Of a DNA stretch of 64,000 bases, positions 1-11,699 are shown one piece after another. The translations under genes and the position numbers were made by a program. The number at the start of each line of letters is the position of its first letter. Position 1 is the stretch's first letter. A model generated the notes under the pieces. That model did not search any database. It was not told where the DNA came from and worked only from the letters and a program-made list of their open reading frames with translations. This DNA is from Zygnema cylindricum (Eukaryota; Streptophyta; Zygnematophyceae; Zygnematales; Zygnemataceae). Where the stretch lies: NCBI GenBank assembly GCA_037447655.1, contig JBBHKE010000741.1, positions 43,270 through 107,269 on the forward strand, in the 5' to 3' direction.

Positions 1-412
1 TTGAAAGTCGAAATATTAGTGAGAATATCTGTCAACTTATTTGTCAGATCACATTTGGGTCGTATTTGTAATAAGGTTGTCCTGCTCTCCTGCATTCCCT
101 CTTCTCCTCTCTCCCTCCTGTTGGAATAATGTTTATGCTGGGTTTACACTAGACTGTTTATTCAACTGTCTATAAGAGTGATTATAAAGCTGAAAGTTGA
201 GTGTTTGGGAGGACATTGAGGTGAGGTGGAACCAGTTTGGTTGTATGGATGATAAGCTGGTAGAATGGTCAAAATTGTGTGTTGGTCTGTTGTAGGATGA
301 GTAACATTAGATTAGAAGGTTTACATTAGAAAGTGCTTAGTGCAAGCGGGGTGTGGAATTTGCAACACCTTGTTCTTCCATATTGTCACGAGTAAACTTA
401 TTTGGTGAGCAG
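1..412 (+). other. Intron sequence upstream of the first visible LPXA exon
   Basis: No LpxA-like codons are seen in any frame. The stretch is AT-rich and ends in a plausible acceptor, so it is read as intron. The missing 5' exons should lie to the left of the window. Confidence 0.6.
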
Positions 413-3400
413 TTTCTTTGGTAAAATGGGGTATCAGGAGGGAAGTCCGTGCTTTTTAAAGATGGGAAATGGCAATGATATTCGCGAGCATGCCAGCATT
501 CACCGATCTTCGAGACCAGATGATGTGACGGTGAGAAACAAAACATTAACTTTCATGATTGTTTTTAGTGATGTTTGTTTGAAGAACTGTCGTTGGACTT
601 GAATCAGAATTAGACAGTGAAATGATATTTGGTGATGTGATGTGCAGGAAATTGGAGATAACAATTTAATTATGGGATCTTGTCACGTTGCTCACGATTG
701 TAAATTGGGCAGTCGTAATATTTTGGCCAATGGAACATTACTTGGAGGACATGTTGTGATGGAGGTAAGACCTGGGTTCTTGAAATGAGGAAAATAGGCG
801 ATTTCAGGCTATAAAAACTTTTCAGTTTTTTTTTTTTTTTCTTGGTCATACGTTGTCATAAGATCCGAATATTAGTGCTTAAAGTAAACAAAAAAATCCC
901 TGTGCTCGTTCATTATTTTATCATTTTTTGATTCACAAGTTCTATGAGAAATTATGTTGAGCATTTTTTTTGTTTTGTATTTTGGGGTGTTTGGGTTTTC
1001 TGGGTCTTTTGACTTTCATTTTTTTGCCTTTTTTTTTATGACAGGATTTCGTGCACACTGGTGGGGCTGTAGCAGTACATCAATTTTGCCATATTGGCGC
1101 ATATTCTTTTCTCGCTGGAGGATCCATGGTATGCCTTCTTCCTCTCCTCCCTCTCCTCCCTCTTCTTCCTTTTTATCCATCCATATGGAAAATCTTTTCA
1201 CCCATCGGTACTGACTCTGGCTTGTGGGTGCAAAGCCTGGCATGTGAATTTAGTGTGTATTGATTCTTATCGATCTTCTTGTTAAAGTCTTCTTTTGGTC
1301 ACTATATTTTCATCATCGAAGCAAATGGAAAACTCATTTGTAAATATTCCCTATATCTGATCTCAGGTGGCTCGAGATGTCCCCGTATACACTATGGTAG
1401 CTGGTGATCGAGCAGAACTTCGTGGTCTTAATCTGGAAGGCATGAGGCGCTGTGGCTTTTCTGATGTGCAGGTCAGTTTCCGCTTTCTGTTTCTATTTGT
1501 GTTTCTGTTTCCATTTCCGATTCCTTTTCTGTTTCTTTCTGTATTTCCATTTGTCTCTGTTTCTATTTCCATTTCTGTGTTTGTGTCCGGTCGGTTTCTA
1601 CCTCCTCTTCCATTTTGGTTTTGGAGTTTTTTTCTGTTTCAATAGTCACGGTTTTAATGTTCGTTGGGAAGTTGTTGAGGTTGTATTCTAGGTGTCCGTT
1701 TGGAACATTTGTTTGCACCACTTAACACCGTTGATGTGATTCACCTATTTTAGCGTATCAGAAAATCCTCAATGTTTTTTGATTTGCTACATTGCCCATC
1801 GCTAGAGTTAAGCACTCTTGTTCGAGTGAGTGTCTTTTTGATCCAAAATCATAGAATGGTGTTAATAACACTATTTAGTAAAGTGGTTCATAATGAGTAG
1901 GACTTCATATCGGTAGAACAAATACGGTGATCGATGATTGATTTTTTTTAGGTCCTCGATAGAAATTTTGGGTTGATAAATATATTGAATTTAAACGTCA
2001 ATAAAAAATTGATATTAAGGAAAAATCCAATCACTAGAAATTTATGGACAGCCATTCTCAGTTTGAGCCTGATGACATGCTGAATTGAGGCGTGAAATGT
2101 GTATGGATGTCAACAATTATGGTTCAAACTGGCGCTATGTTGTTTTTGGCACGTATGGAGTATTACGGTCTAATCCGTACATATGGGTTTTATTGAGACA
2201 AGCACTGGTAGTTATCACCAAATATCGGTTGCACACCAAACATGATCTAATAGCTAATTCTAATGAAGTCTTATCGCTAATAAGTCACCAACTCTTATAG
2301 CGATGGGCGCTGTACAGGATTGTATTGAGTTTCTATAGTGGAGCTTTCTTTTTTGATATACGATGTACAATACAATATACAATATGATGCAGATTCTGCT
2401 GTTCTTTGGTTATGAAGCATTTATGTCAGCATAATTGAGGTGCCCAGGACGCATTACAAATTTCATGGAGTGAGGATTTTTTTTGTCCTTCCTCCATACT
2501 TATCTTTACCTTTTATTTGCAACCGGCATGTTCTATGTCTCCATGTGACAGTTTATTGTCGTTGTATGATGCTCCGTTTCTGTTGACGGCCTCATAAGTG
2601 TGGTCTGTTTATATATTATGATATGATGTTTATATATTATGATATGATGTTTATATATATATATATATATATGATAAAGCATTTGCAGTTCCCTACAGCT
2701 GTAAAAATAGTTGAAGGTATGTATGGAGTATCGAAGGCTTTTTTTTCCCATGTTAAAATATCGAGATTTTCTTCTCAATGCGCTTCACTAACTTTGTGAA
2801 AGACAGTCTATCCAGGGGCATTCAATGGTCATGTTAAGGTGAGCACAAATGAGTCTGTTTTTAACATGTCGTGTAGTATGGTCTCACCGTATTTGCGAGA
2901 GCTTTACGAATGGTAGTGTCAATTGCATTTTATGACAAAATTCAGTCTCTACACAATTCTTTTAGACGAATATTGTGTATATCCAGGTGTCGAAGACAAG
3001 CACAATTATTGTAAAAAAAAAACCAATACAATTATTGTATTAATTTATACTTAATGACATTAGTGTGATACTACCTGTAGCCATAACCTTTTGTACTGTA
3101 TCAACTAGTACGACATTATTCGGCAAGTTGTACTGATAGTTGTGTAATTTGAACTCATTGCCGGAGTATTTTTTGTAAAATTGAACTCGTGGTAGTGACA
3201 CGTCCACGACCATGCAGTTAGGTAATTATTTCATGTCAAAGTACAGAATTTTAAAATACAAAGGTTCTTTACAGTAATAGCTACAGAATAGTACGTAAAA
3301 ATGGCACTGCACTAGTGTTATTAACGCTAATAGCGATTTGCAGTGTAGCTTTCGTACATTTTCGGTATGTACGCTATTATTACACATTTCGCACATGTAG

Positions 3401-4776
3401 CCGTACATTTTGGTGCGGCACTTAAACAGCGTATGTTCGTTTGTGCCTATCCCCACTATGGATAAACATCTATCATCCAGCCTTTGTACCGGATACCTGT
3501 ACATTTTCTAGGCTTTTACTCTACCTGAAAATGTATAATTTATTTTTTAACATCGTCCTCCTGGTTGTTATTTTCGCCTACAATGTGTGTTGTTTCAGTT
3601 TCTGTGTAAACTAAGTGTAATTTGTACATACTATTAAGTTACACTATTGGTGTTGCTCATAGGAATTATGACGAGTATGAGGGGAAAAACATAAGCTTGG
3701 ATAACCCAATGACAGTTTTGGAACATTTTAAATTTGTGTGGTTTAGATTGCCTGATTTGTGAATGGTTCCTATCCCGTGTATGTTTCTTTGTTATGCATG
3801 AAATTTGTATCTAGATGTGCAAAAATTGAACTTACTAATTTGTTTTCTGTTTCTTGGCTGAAAATGTGAATCACACCATATACTTGTAAGAGAGACACTT
3901 ATGTTGCATCAAAGGTCATCTAAACTCAACCTGATGTAGTGTAAAAAAACGGTAATCTTTACCTTTGAAGGCTTTTTAAGATCTTCTTTTGTTTTTTAAG
4001 GTTCTTGAGAGTTTTTCCGAGACGTATGAGAGCATGAGATATTGGAAAGCATGGTTATTCTTAAGTATGCTAAGAGAGGAATTGGGTACAGGTGAGAGGA
4101 ATTCGAAAGGCGTATCAAAAATTATTTCTGGCCACCGATCCTACCATGGGGTTGGAGGACCGATTGACTGCACTGGTGGGTGATATTAGCTCTCTCCCTC
4201 TCCCGCTCCATCCTCTCCCCATCCCGCTGTCCTCTCCTTTTTTCCCACTTCCTCTTCCGTTGTTTTTCTTCCTTCTTCCTCTCCTCTCTCCCCATTCCAG
4301 GGATTGTTAGAGTTATTGTACTAATTGCAGATCAGTAATAACCCTAAAAGCTGTCTCTGATTTTGCACATTATATCCAGTCGTTTAATTATTTTAGTATC
4401 CACTTGCCTGTAACAGAAGTTTGTTGTAAGACAAAAGTTTTCAGGGCAAATACGCAGATTCCGATAATTTCTCATCTTAATTTCACCTAATCGTGCCTCA
4501 CGAAGTAAACTTTTCTACTCTAACCATTGATTGTAGATGGGTTAAACCCACAATAACAGTCGTAAGCAATATAATGTCTTCCTTTTCTTGGAATGACCCC
4601 AATATTTTTTTGTTCTTGCAATGACAAGTCTTTCTTTTCTTTCCTTTTTTCCATTTCAAAAGTATTTTCTTTCCTTTCTTCCTTTTGAAAAGTCGTTTCT
4701 TTCCTTTTTTTCTTGGGATCAGTTCCTTGTGTTCTTGGAATGACAGCTTGGTTTTTTTTATATATATTGTGTAAAT

Positions 4777-4873
<97 letters not shown>

Positions 4874-5229
4874 ATACATAGTGTGTATATTATGTATCTT
4901 TGTGTATGCATATATGTATGTACATGGGTATATGTATATCTGTATAATTGAGTGTGTATATGTATACGTATTTATGTATATACGTATATATGTGTATATG
5001 TGTGTGTGCGTGTATGTGTTTGTGTGTGTGTATAATGTACATGTGTATAAGAATATTGGAAAGAAAAATAATTGATTTGTGTGTACTTGACCTGAGGTTG
5101 CAGGAACTGGACCTCGAGCTCTCGTCAGATGCAGCCGTGGTTCGACTTTTAGTTTCTGTTCGAGCCTCCTTTCAGGAGAATCGAAGGGGAATTTGCAAAT
5201 TTAGGCATTGGACAACTGCAGATCAATAA
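413..5229 (+). CDS. LPXA: UDP-N-acetylglucosamine O-acyltransferase (LpxA), plant type, 5'-truncated by window edge
   Basis: Exons by homology and GT-AG sites: 413-530, 648-764, 1045-1128, 1367-1471, 4092-4175, 5104-5229 (TAA at 5227-5229). Junctions after 530 are phase 0 and the joined frame is open for about 210 residues. LpxA transfers a hydroxyacyl chain from acyl-ACP to UDP-GlcNAc, the first step of lipid A-type synthesis; plant homologues are reported in mitochondria. The exons encode a left-handed beta-helix hexapeptide region ([20 protein letters not shown]) and the HVAH motif holding the catalytic His of the bacterial enzyme. [10 protein letters not shown] and the helical C-terminal part ([22 protein letters not shown]) follow. 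The first 412 bases show no coding match, so the N-terminal hexapeptide repeats lie upstream. The introns exclude bacterial contamination. The 2.6 kb intron 1472-4091 is much longer than the others. The acceptor of the first exon (gagcag, ending at 412) is chosen because an in-frame stop lies just upstream. Confidence 0.93.
2600..2672. repeat. AT-rich tandem repeat in LPXA intron
   Basis: Two copies of an 18-base unit (gatatgatgtttatatatt type) run into a short (TA)n tract within the large intron 1472-4091. Apart from a short MITE-like end at 3303-3347, the rest of this intron shows no gene. Confidence 0.8.
3303..3349. repeat. Possible fragment of the TA-flanked MITE family
   Basis: Contains aacgctaatagcgattt followed by gcagtgta, matching the terminal repeat of the MITEs at 33409, 53943 and elsewhere. 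The opposite end, about 200 bp away in full copies, is not visible. The fragment begins and ends with cactgc/gcagtg, so it may be an extreme deletion derivative. Confidence 0.35.
4777..4865. repeat. (TA)n microsatellite in last LPXA intron
   Basis: About 45 TA dinucleotides in the intron between 4176 and 5103, followed by a degenerate TATG/TGTA tract to about 5045. The long Tyr/Ile ORFs over it on both strands are artefacts of the repeat. Confidence 0.97.
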
Positions 5230-6068
5230 CCTGTTTTCACAAAATTCCGACCTAGCAATTTAACAAGAAATTTCATTTGCATTGTTATTTCTGAATGAAC
5301 GAAAACCGTTAAATTTTCTCACACGCTTCATTGGTGTTTTAGATGATTAACAAGTTTTGAGTTTTTCCGTCACTTCAAATCCAATTTAGCAATTTCATGG
5401 CATGGTAATAATTGTTCGGGATCAATTTTTTTTTTTTTTTTTTGCCCTTGAATAATCAGTCGGCAATTCAATAATTTCATGTTTGCTCAAGAGCCTTCAA
5501 ATAATATGGATTAAATGGCTGGAATTTTCACAAGTATCTGTCTCTCTGTCTTACTCTCTCTTTTATTTCTTCTTTGGTTTGTATACTTGGTTTCAATTTC
5601 AATTTCAATTCAATTTGTCTCTCGGACCACTACTCTGGGGAACCATGGAAGTTTATGTCTGAAAATTGGAGGTCAAAAGTAGTGACGGTCATGGGTTTCA
5701 ATTTTTTTTTATTACCCATCACGGAATTTTTGACAACAATTATGGGGGAGTGAAAAAAGGGATATCAGAAGATTACCAAGCAACGCACTTGGGTGGTTGA
5801 ACAAACACAAGTGAAGGTCAAGTATTGATAGGCAATCTTTCGTTAATTTTGTGTATTTCCTTTTCATGTGTTGTTACAGTAAAAGCCTATTCAATTGTTC
5901 TAGCATCAATTAGTTACAATAGCTCAACTGGGAACTGCTTTTACGTTTCGTCTTCCAGTCTTTTGATATCGTCTTTGCCATCAACTTTCTTGGTCCCATG
6001 CACACACATGGTTTACTGTCGTGTTTTTCTAGTAAAGTCTCGTGTATATGTATGTTTATTTTGTGCGT
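5230..6068. other. LPXA 3' flank, no gene seen
   Basis: AT-rich sequence presumed to include the LPXA 3' UTR. Only short chance ORFs and homopolymer runs (poly-T at 5428-5443) are visible. Confidence 0.5.
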
Positions 6069-6069
6069 A

Positions 6070-6141
6070 CTGTGTGTCTATGGTCTAGTGGCAAAAATTC
6101 TAACACAAATTAGGTTCAGGTTTGACTCCCCAACGACACAT
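6070..6141 (+). repeat. tRNA-like unit with pol III A and B boxes (SINE head or tRNA relic)
   Basis: An A box (TGGTCTAGTGG, 6081-6091) and a B box (GGTTTGACTCC, 6119-6129) are spaced as in a tRNA, and the flanks tgtgtct and acgacaca could partly pair. No normal anticodon stem is visible. It is therefore read as a tRNA-derived SINE head or a decayed tRNA, not a working tRNA. Confidence 0.45.
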
Positions 6142-6764
6142 AATTTTGTAAAAGTTGTGCAAATTGTGTCAATACGTCGCGATGATAAACGATAATGGTT
6201 GTCGGCCCGACATATTGATTATATGAACTAAAATTTATGTACTATTGTACAGTATTAGAACAAAAAGATGGCGTGTATGAAAGTCTGGACTACAGGAAAG
6301 GTATGATGACATCATAGAGGAGCGATGTTGCACAAGCGTCTGAACATTTAACAAACATGTGACCTACTACGCCGGGACAAAACACTACGGCAGAGCAAAT
6401 GGATTTATCGGAATCACAGATAGGCGTCGACCAATGCGCTCAGTGTTGTTTTCCTTTGGTAATGATCACAAAAAACTCATTTTGTAAAGAAATATTTCGA
6501 GCTAACTCGGAAAGTTCAAACTTTCATGTATTCTACTAAAAAACCTTTGAATTATTCTGTTGATACACGATTCATGTACACCGATGGTGATTCGAACACC
6601 ATGTATCGATATTACTTTTTAGCATCTCTCAAAAAAAATGGTTTTTATTTTCAGTACTCAAATGGTTTACCACCGCGTTAAAAAAGTGTTGTAACTAATG
6701 AAATAAGATTGCAACTGACTGGCATTAACAAACCACAGAAAAACAAAACTAAAGATGCTGAAAA

Positions 6765-6958
6765 TTGTTCTTAGCGTCGATATTTTTTCCGCCACTTTGG
6801 TCGTTTTTCATTGTGCACACATACCGAATTATTAATTATACGGCTGGAATGAGAAGGTAAGGATCTTACCTTTCGATTGGTGTCTCTAAACTGAAATCGG
6901 TCAAGAGTGCACAAATAAATGTTGATTGGTGAAAAAAACAATTGACACTAATACACGC
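6765..6958. mobile_element. Decayed copy of the TA-flanked MITE family, subtype 1
   Basis: The order of segments matches the clear copies at 36548 and 49508: ttagcgtc end, gccact, gtgcacacataccgaatt, gagaaggtaaggatcttacctttcgattgg, then cggtcaagagtgcac and a gacactaatacacgc end. The ends are too decayed to define the TA duplication. Confidence 0.5.
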
Positions 6959-7074
6959 TTTTTACACACTGTTATCAAAGAGTTTCCCACATCCAAATCC
7001 GAACAAGGATAAAAACAAAAATCAAAAAAGACAAACAAACAAAAAGAGGCTACGGCAACAAACATAAGTGTTCC

Positions 7075-7246
7075 CTCTCCCTCTGTCTATCTCTCTCTCC
7101 CTCACTATCCCCCACCCCTTCCACACCCCTTTCACTCCCCCCCTCTCTCCCTCTCCCTCTCTTTCCTTCTACCTCCCCCTCTCCCTCCTCCCGCTCATCA
7201 TTCCACTCACCCTCCCCATCTCCGTCTCCCTCCCCCACTCTCTCTC
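7075..7246. repeat. Pyrimidine-rich (CT/CCCT) low-complexity tract
   Basis: Almost uninterrupted C and T with ctccct and ctctcc motifs. Similar tracts occur at 1138-1175, 4188-4302 and 38100-38225. No coding signal; it abuts the purine-rich minisatellite that follows. Confidence 0.9.
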
Positions 7247-7254
7247 AAGGGAGG

Positions 7255-7605
7255 CCAACGGAGTAAAACGGAGTCAAACGGGGGAAACTGAGGTAAACGG
7301 GAGTCAAACGGAAGTCAAACGGAGTCAAACGGAGTCAAACGGAAGTCAAACGGAGTCAAACGGAGTCAAACGGAGTCAAACGGAAGTCAAACGGAGTCAA
7401 ACGGAAGTCAAACGGAGTCAAACGGAAGTCAAACGGATTCAAACAGAGTCAAACGGAGTCAAACGGAGTCAAACGGAGTCAAACGGAAGTCAAACGGAGT
7501 CAAACGGAGTCAAACGGAGACGAGTGGAGGCAAAGGGAGGCCAACGGAGGCTAACTGAGGCAAATAGAGATAAATGGAGGCAAACAGAGTCAAACAGAGG
7601 CAAAG
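7255..7605 (+). repeat. 10/11-bp minisatellite, GGAGTCAAAC / GGAAGTCAAAC
   Basis: About 25 or more units alternate between a 10-base form (ggagtcaaac) and an 11-base form (ggaagtcaaac), decaying at the right end into ggaggcaaa variants. An ORF of 192 codons spans it and the pyrimidine tract, but its protein is only repeat translation. Confidence 0.95.
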
Positions 7606-7779
7606 AAGGCGAATTCATAATTGCTCATTATGTGTTTAATTTATGATTTAGAATGCAATGATTTTTATTTCTCTCTTTCCTTTTTAGCAAGAAGGAACTA
7701 AATTAGAATGAATGATGCTAATTTTTTCTTTACACTAATAATTTCTATACGATAATAACGATTCAAGGTGTACCGTTCA

Positions 7780-8307
7780 TGTTGCGTCAAATGGTAATCG
7801 GTCGTCGCGGCCTGTCGCGCGACCGAATAGTTTCAGTTTGTCCTTTGTTGTCAAGCGTGTGGTCTTGAATTTTGTCCTTTTATGTTTTGTAGGTTGTTTT
7901 GAAGATTCCCGGTCTCGCATAGATTCGGTTTCGCGACGACCAGGTACAAATATTGTTTGGTGTGTTAGGTTTGTCGCTATTTGGTTTCGTGTGTACTTTT
8001 CGGTAGTACATTAGTACTACGTAGTTTTGTGTTGATTTGTTTGTTTGGTTTTATTTCGTGCGCACTATAAGTTTGTTTTAGTTTATTGTTTGAAGTTAGT
8101 GGCGTGACGCTTGATGTATACTATATACTGCAGAGTAGTGGGAAGAAAAATATACACTGTATAGGGGAAAAACGTTCATAAAATATATTGGCTTTTATGG
8201 ACTGTCCTCTCTTGTGTGGAAAATATTATCTTGTCCTCTCTTGTGTGGAAAATATTATCTTGTGCCTCCGCTGCTGTTTTGCACTTTTATTTGTTAAGAT
8301 CCTTTCA
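7780..8307 (+). repeat. 5' LTR of Copia-1
   Basis: Begins TGTTGCGTCAAA and ends AAGATCCTTTCA. It contains a 29-bp tandem duplication (ctctcttgtgtggaaaatatt unit, about 8205-8262) absent from the other two LTRs, which explains its extra length. It is closely similar to 13260-13754 and 18345-18843. Confidence 0.9.
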
Positions 8308-8367
8308 ATTGGTATCGGAGCTTCGTGTGCTCCATTGAGGTGTAGAAGGGTGGCTAGTTTGGCCACC

Positions 8368-9303
8368 ATGGGGAGAAAGAAGAAAAATACCCCTTCTCCC
8401 ATGATGCCTTCTTCTTCTACGATGATTCCTCGACCTCCGGATCCGGATCCTCCGGATCCAACTGAATCCGAATCATCGTCGGATCCGGAAGTAGAGACTC
8501 CATTTGCTTTCACCGGCAAAACTTTTGAGGAAGCCGTTCCGGTCGATCCGGTCGGACAAAAGAAGGAGAATGAGGGGAAAAAGAAGGAGGAAGATGGCGC
8601 GATGGAAGATCGTCTTCAAAATATGATGGATGGTTTTTTTCGCTATGTTGATCAACGAATCTCCGATGCAAACCGTGTTACAAGAACTCCATTTTTCGGA
8701 GATCCTATTCCAACACAAAGCGTCGTTGATACGGAAGGAGCTGAGGAGGAGATGAGGGAGTCGATTCGAAAGGGGAAACTTCCCATCGATGATGATTCCG
8801 ATCTTGATGATTGGAGTGAAGGAGACGAACAAGTTGAATCTATGTCCGGAAAGATCGTCATCTTCAATGGAACGAATTATCAATCATGGAAGAAATATAT
8901 CAAAGGTCAATTTAAATTGAAGCGACTTTGGAAGGTGGTAAAAGGGGTGGACAAGATGCCTACGTCGGATCGGAGAGCTTATCGGGTATGGACGAAGAAA
9001 AATCTTTCCGCCGTTGGCGGTTTATTTCAATCGTGTAGCACTTCGATTCACGATTTATTTCTTACCCGAAGATTCGCCCATGATTGTTGGGTAGCCCTTG
9101 AAAATCATTTTGAGAAGAGTCTTCAAAATAAGGGACAACACATTTATACCGACTATACATCCTTCAAGGTGAAACCGAATGAATCTATTGATGAGGCTGC
9201 AAAAATATTTAATATCAATATCGAGCAACTCGCAAATATGGGAAATTTTATTGAGGAAAATGATAAGGCATCGGTCTTTACCCATGCTCTACGGAGAAAA
9301 TGA
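8368..9303 (+). pseudogene. Copia-1 gag (capsid part), frameshifted
   Basis: The start is chosen at 8368 because gccaccATGG is a strong context just after the primer-binding site; the open frame extends upstream into the LTR. The protein begins with a Lys- and Pro-rich acidic segment. A copia Gag domain follows (IFNGTNYQSWKKYIKGQF, then the WVALENHF region). The frame stops at 9301, in the middle of the expected gag; the zinc-knuckle part continues in another frame after 9540. Confidence 0.8.
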
Positions 9304-9539
9304 TACATTTAAGGGATATTCTCTTATTAAGGGATTTGAATACTTTGGATTGAATTATTACATTCCTCAAATCTACCGAAGCAAATCATCCTAGCTCATC
9401 GAGGGGAACTCAACCGACCGGTTCCCTCAATGCGACGACACCGGAAACGCCCGATCTAAATTATCTTCGGGGAAGAGGAGGTAGAAGAGGGGGAAATCCG
9501 AGAGGAAGAGGTGGAAGAGGACACGAAAGGGCCGGGAGA

Positions 9540-9884
9540 TTGCCCTCCCAGCCCGGACATTCAGATCTGACCAATATTGCCTGCTTTCAGTGCAGCAAAC
9601 TTGGTCATATGGCGGCCTCTTGTCCGGACAAGGAGCGCCAATGCCATTTTTGCGGGAAATGGGGCCATATAAGCCCCCAATGTTATTCGAAACCTGATAA
9701 TGGAAGCGCCGGCGGTAGAGGCGGGCGCGGCGGTAGAGGAGACGGCGGCGGCCGATACACTGGTCGCGGCGGCGGTCGTCTCGGCGGCCGCGGTGGTCGC
9801 GGAGGCCGCCATGGAAGGGGGGGAGGACATTTTTTTGGTGACGAGTATTTTGAAGGAGAAGGTGAAGGACCACAGATATTTTAG
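9540..9884 (+). pseudogene. Copia-1 gag C-terminal zinc knuckles and Gly/Arg-rich tail
   Basis: Two CX2CX4HX4C knuckles are visible (CFQCSKLGHMAASC and CHFCGKWGHISPQC), typical of nucleic-acid binding by Gag. A GGRGGRGG-type tail encoded by a GC-rich stretch (9700-9830) follows. It is out of frame with the capsid part, consistent with decay. Confidence 0.8.
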
Positions 9885-9893
9885 GTCCTTAAC

Positions 9894-11111
9894 TTGTCGC
9901 GCGATTTGTTGGCAGGTACTACAGGACAAGAAAAGGACTGGATAATTGATTCGGGAGCATCGCATCACGTATGTACGGACGCGTCCCTTTTCTATGACCT
10001 ACGGCAACTCACGGTACCGAAAAAAAGTACTGTCGCAAATGGACAGATAACTTCGATCGGTACAGTGGGTACTGTACGGATTGACTAACCTATTTTGGAC
10101 TCACGCGACGTGGAAAAATTGACGCAGGTCGAACTTACAAATGTTTTATATTTACCCGAAGGATCAGTGAACCTTCTTAGCGTACCTCAAATTCAACGAA
10201 CAGGTTGCAACGTACTTTCGTACGGAGATTCAACAATTAAAATTGTACGACCGGATGGTGTACAAATCGGCGAAGGGGAGGTCACGGAATTTATGCACAG
10301 TCGGTTATTTTGGCGTCGGCCTAAATCCTCCCCAATTTCCGCCAGTATTATTTCACAAATATCCGATTTAAAGGGCGATTTGACATTATGGCACCACCGG
10401 ATGTGTCACACATCCGAGGCGAGTTTGCGACGAATGATAAAAAATGGGAGCGTAAGGGGATTGGATTTGGCGTCGGGAGAGAAAATTAACGGGTGCGAAG
10501 GATGTAGTAAAGGGAGACAAATCCGAAAGCCACATCCGGCTAAGGATCCAATGCATCGTTCTAAGCATCCGCTTGATCTTGTGCATATTGATTTATGTGG
10601 GGACGTTAAACCGGAGACGATTGGAGGAAACAAATATATTATGGTGGTGGTGGACGATTTTTCTCGATTCACAGGGGTAATATTACTCAAACACAAATCC
10701 GAAGCATTTATACGCTTTCAAAAGTGGCATGTTATGGCCGAAAGACAATGTGAGAGAAAATTAAAATCCATAAGATCGGATAATGGAGGGGAATTTCTTG
10801 CTTTTGATCCTTTTTGTAAAGAGTGGGGAATTTCTCACCAATATACCGCATCTTACTCACCGGAATCTAATGGCGTTGCCGAGAGGAAAAATCGTACGCT
10901 TCAAGAAATGGTAAGATCCATGGTACACGGATCCGGGAGGAGTATTCATTTATGGGGCGATGCAATTTTAACGGCGAATTATATTTGCAATCGGAGGATT
11001 ACATCGGTTTCGGGTGATAAAACTCCGTATGAGTTGTGGTATGGGCGAAAGCCTACCCTACACCACATTCAGATTAGGGGATGCCGTGCGTCGGTTTATA
11101 TTCAAGCATAA
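9894..11111 (+). pseudogene. Copia-1 protease and integrase, broken by an in-frame stop
   Basis: The protease active site is DSGASHH (about 9950). After a TAA at 10086-10088 the same frame continues with the GAG-pre-integrase His/Cys region (LWHHRMCH, then CEGCSKG). The integrase core follows with the DDE residues at HIDLCGD, RSDNGGEF and SNGVAERKNR. The frame ends at 11111, and the C-terminal integrase part is in other frames. Confidence 0.85.
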
Positions 11112-11699
11112 AAGAGTAAGGGTAAGTTTGCATCAAGGACTTGGAGTGGTTATTTCGTTGAATATAGCGAGAAAGGAAGCCTTTATCAAGTTTATGATCC
11201 GATTCGAAATATCATTGAGGAATCGAGGAATGTGGATTTTCACGAAGATTTATTATCCACAATCTCTCGATCGGCTAAGCGACATTCGAACCTTGACTTC
11301 CATGAAGAATTTGAAATTGGTGATCTTAATGATATTGGGGGTTCGGATTCGGAAGTTTAGCCGGAATCCACCTCCAATGTTAAGAGGGGGAAAGGTAAAA
11401 ATTGAGGAGAATGTAAATTTTGGTAACATTGATGGGGATTCGCGAAGCAAAAATTCCCGAATGTCTTTGGACACGAGGAAATCTTCGTCCTCTAAATCAA
11501 ATGAACCAAATATTATTGAAGAGAAACCGGCGAGTGAGGAGAAAGAATTTGAGCCGAGGAGGAGTATGCGAGAAAATAGGGGTAAGAAACCGGCTCGTCT
11601 TTCTTTTGATGGTAAGGGGATTATGAAGAATTCATATTATTTTATTTCGGGAGAGAGGGAGGATTATTTCCTCTTATAGCAATCATTATGCGATAATAT

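Noticed and set aside
4498-5075. Long ORFs on both strands made of Ile/Tyr repeats
   Set aside because: They translate a (TA)n microsatellite inside an LPXA intron; no protein signal.
413-5229. LpxA as bacterial contamination or recent bacterial transfer
   Set aside because: Five introns with GT-AG ends in a plant-like gene; the sequence matches plant LpxA segments.
7255-7605. Short regularly spaced repeats that could suggest a CRISPR array
   Set aside because: There are no unique spacers; it is a plain minisatellite in a eukaryotic genome.
7068-7646. 192-codon ORF across the pyrimidine tract and minisatellite
   Set aside because: Composition is entirely repeat-driven and the unit alternates 10 and 11 bases; no start context or homology.
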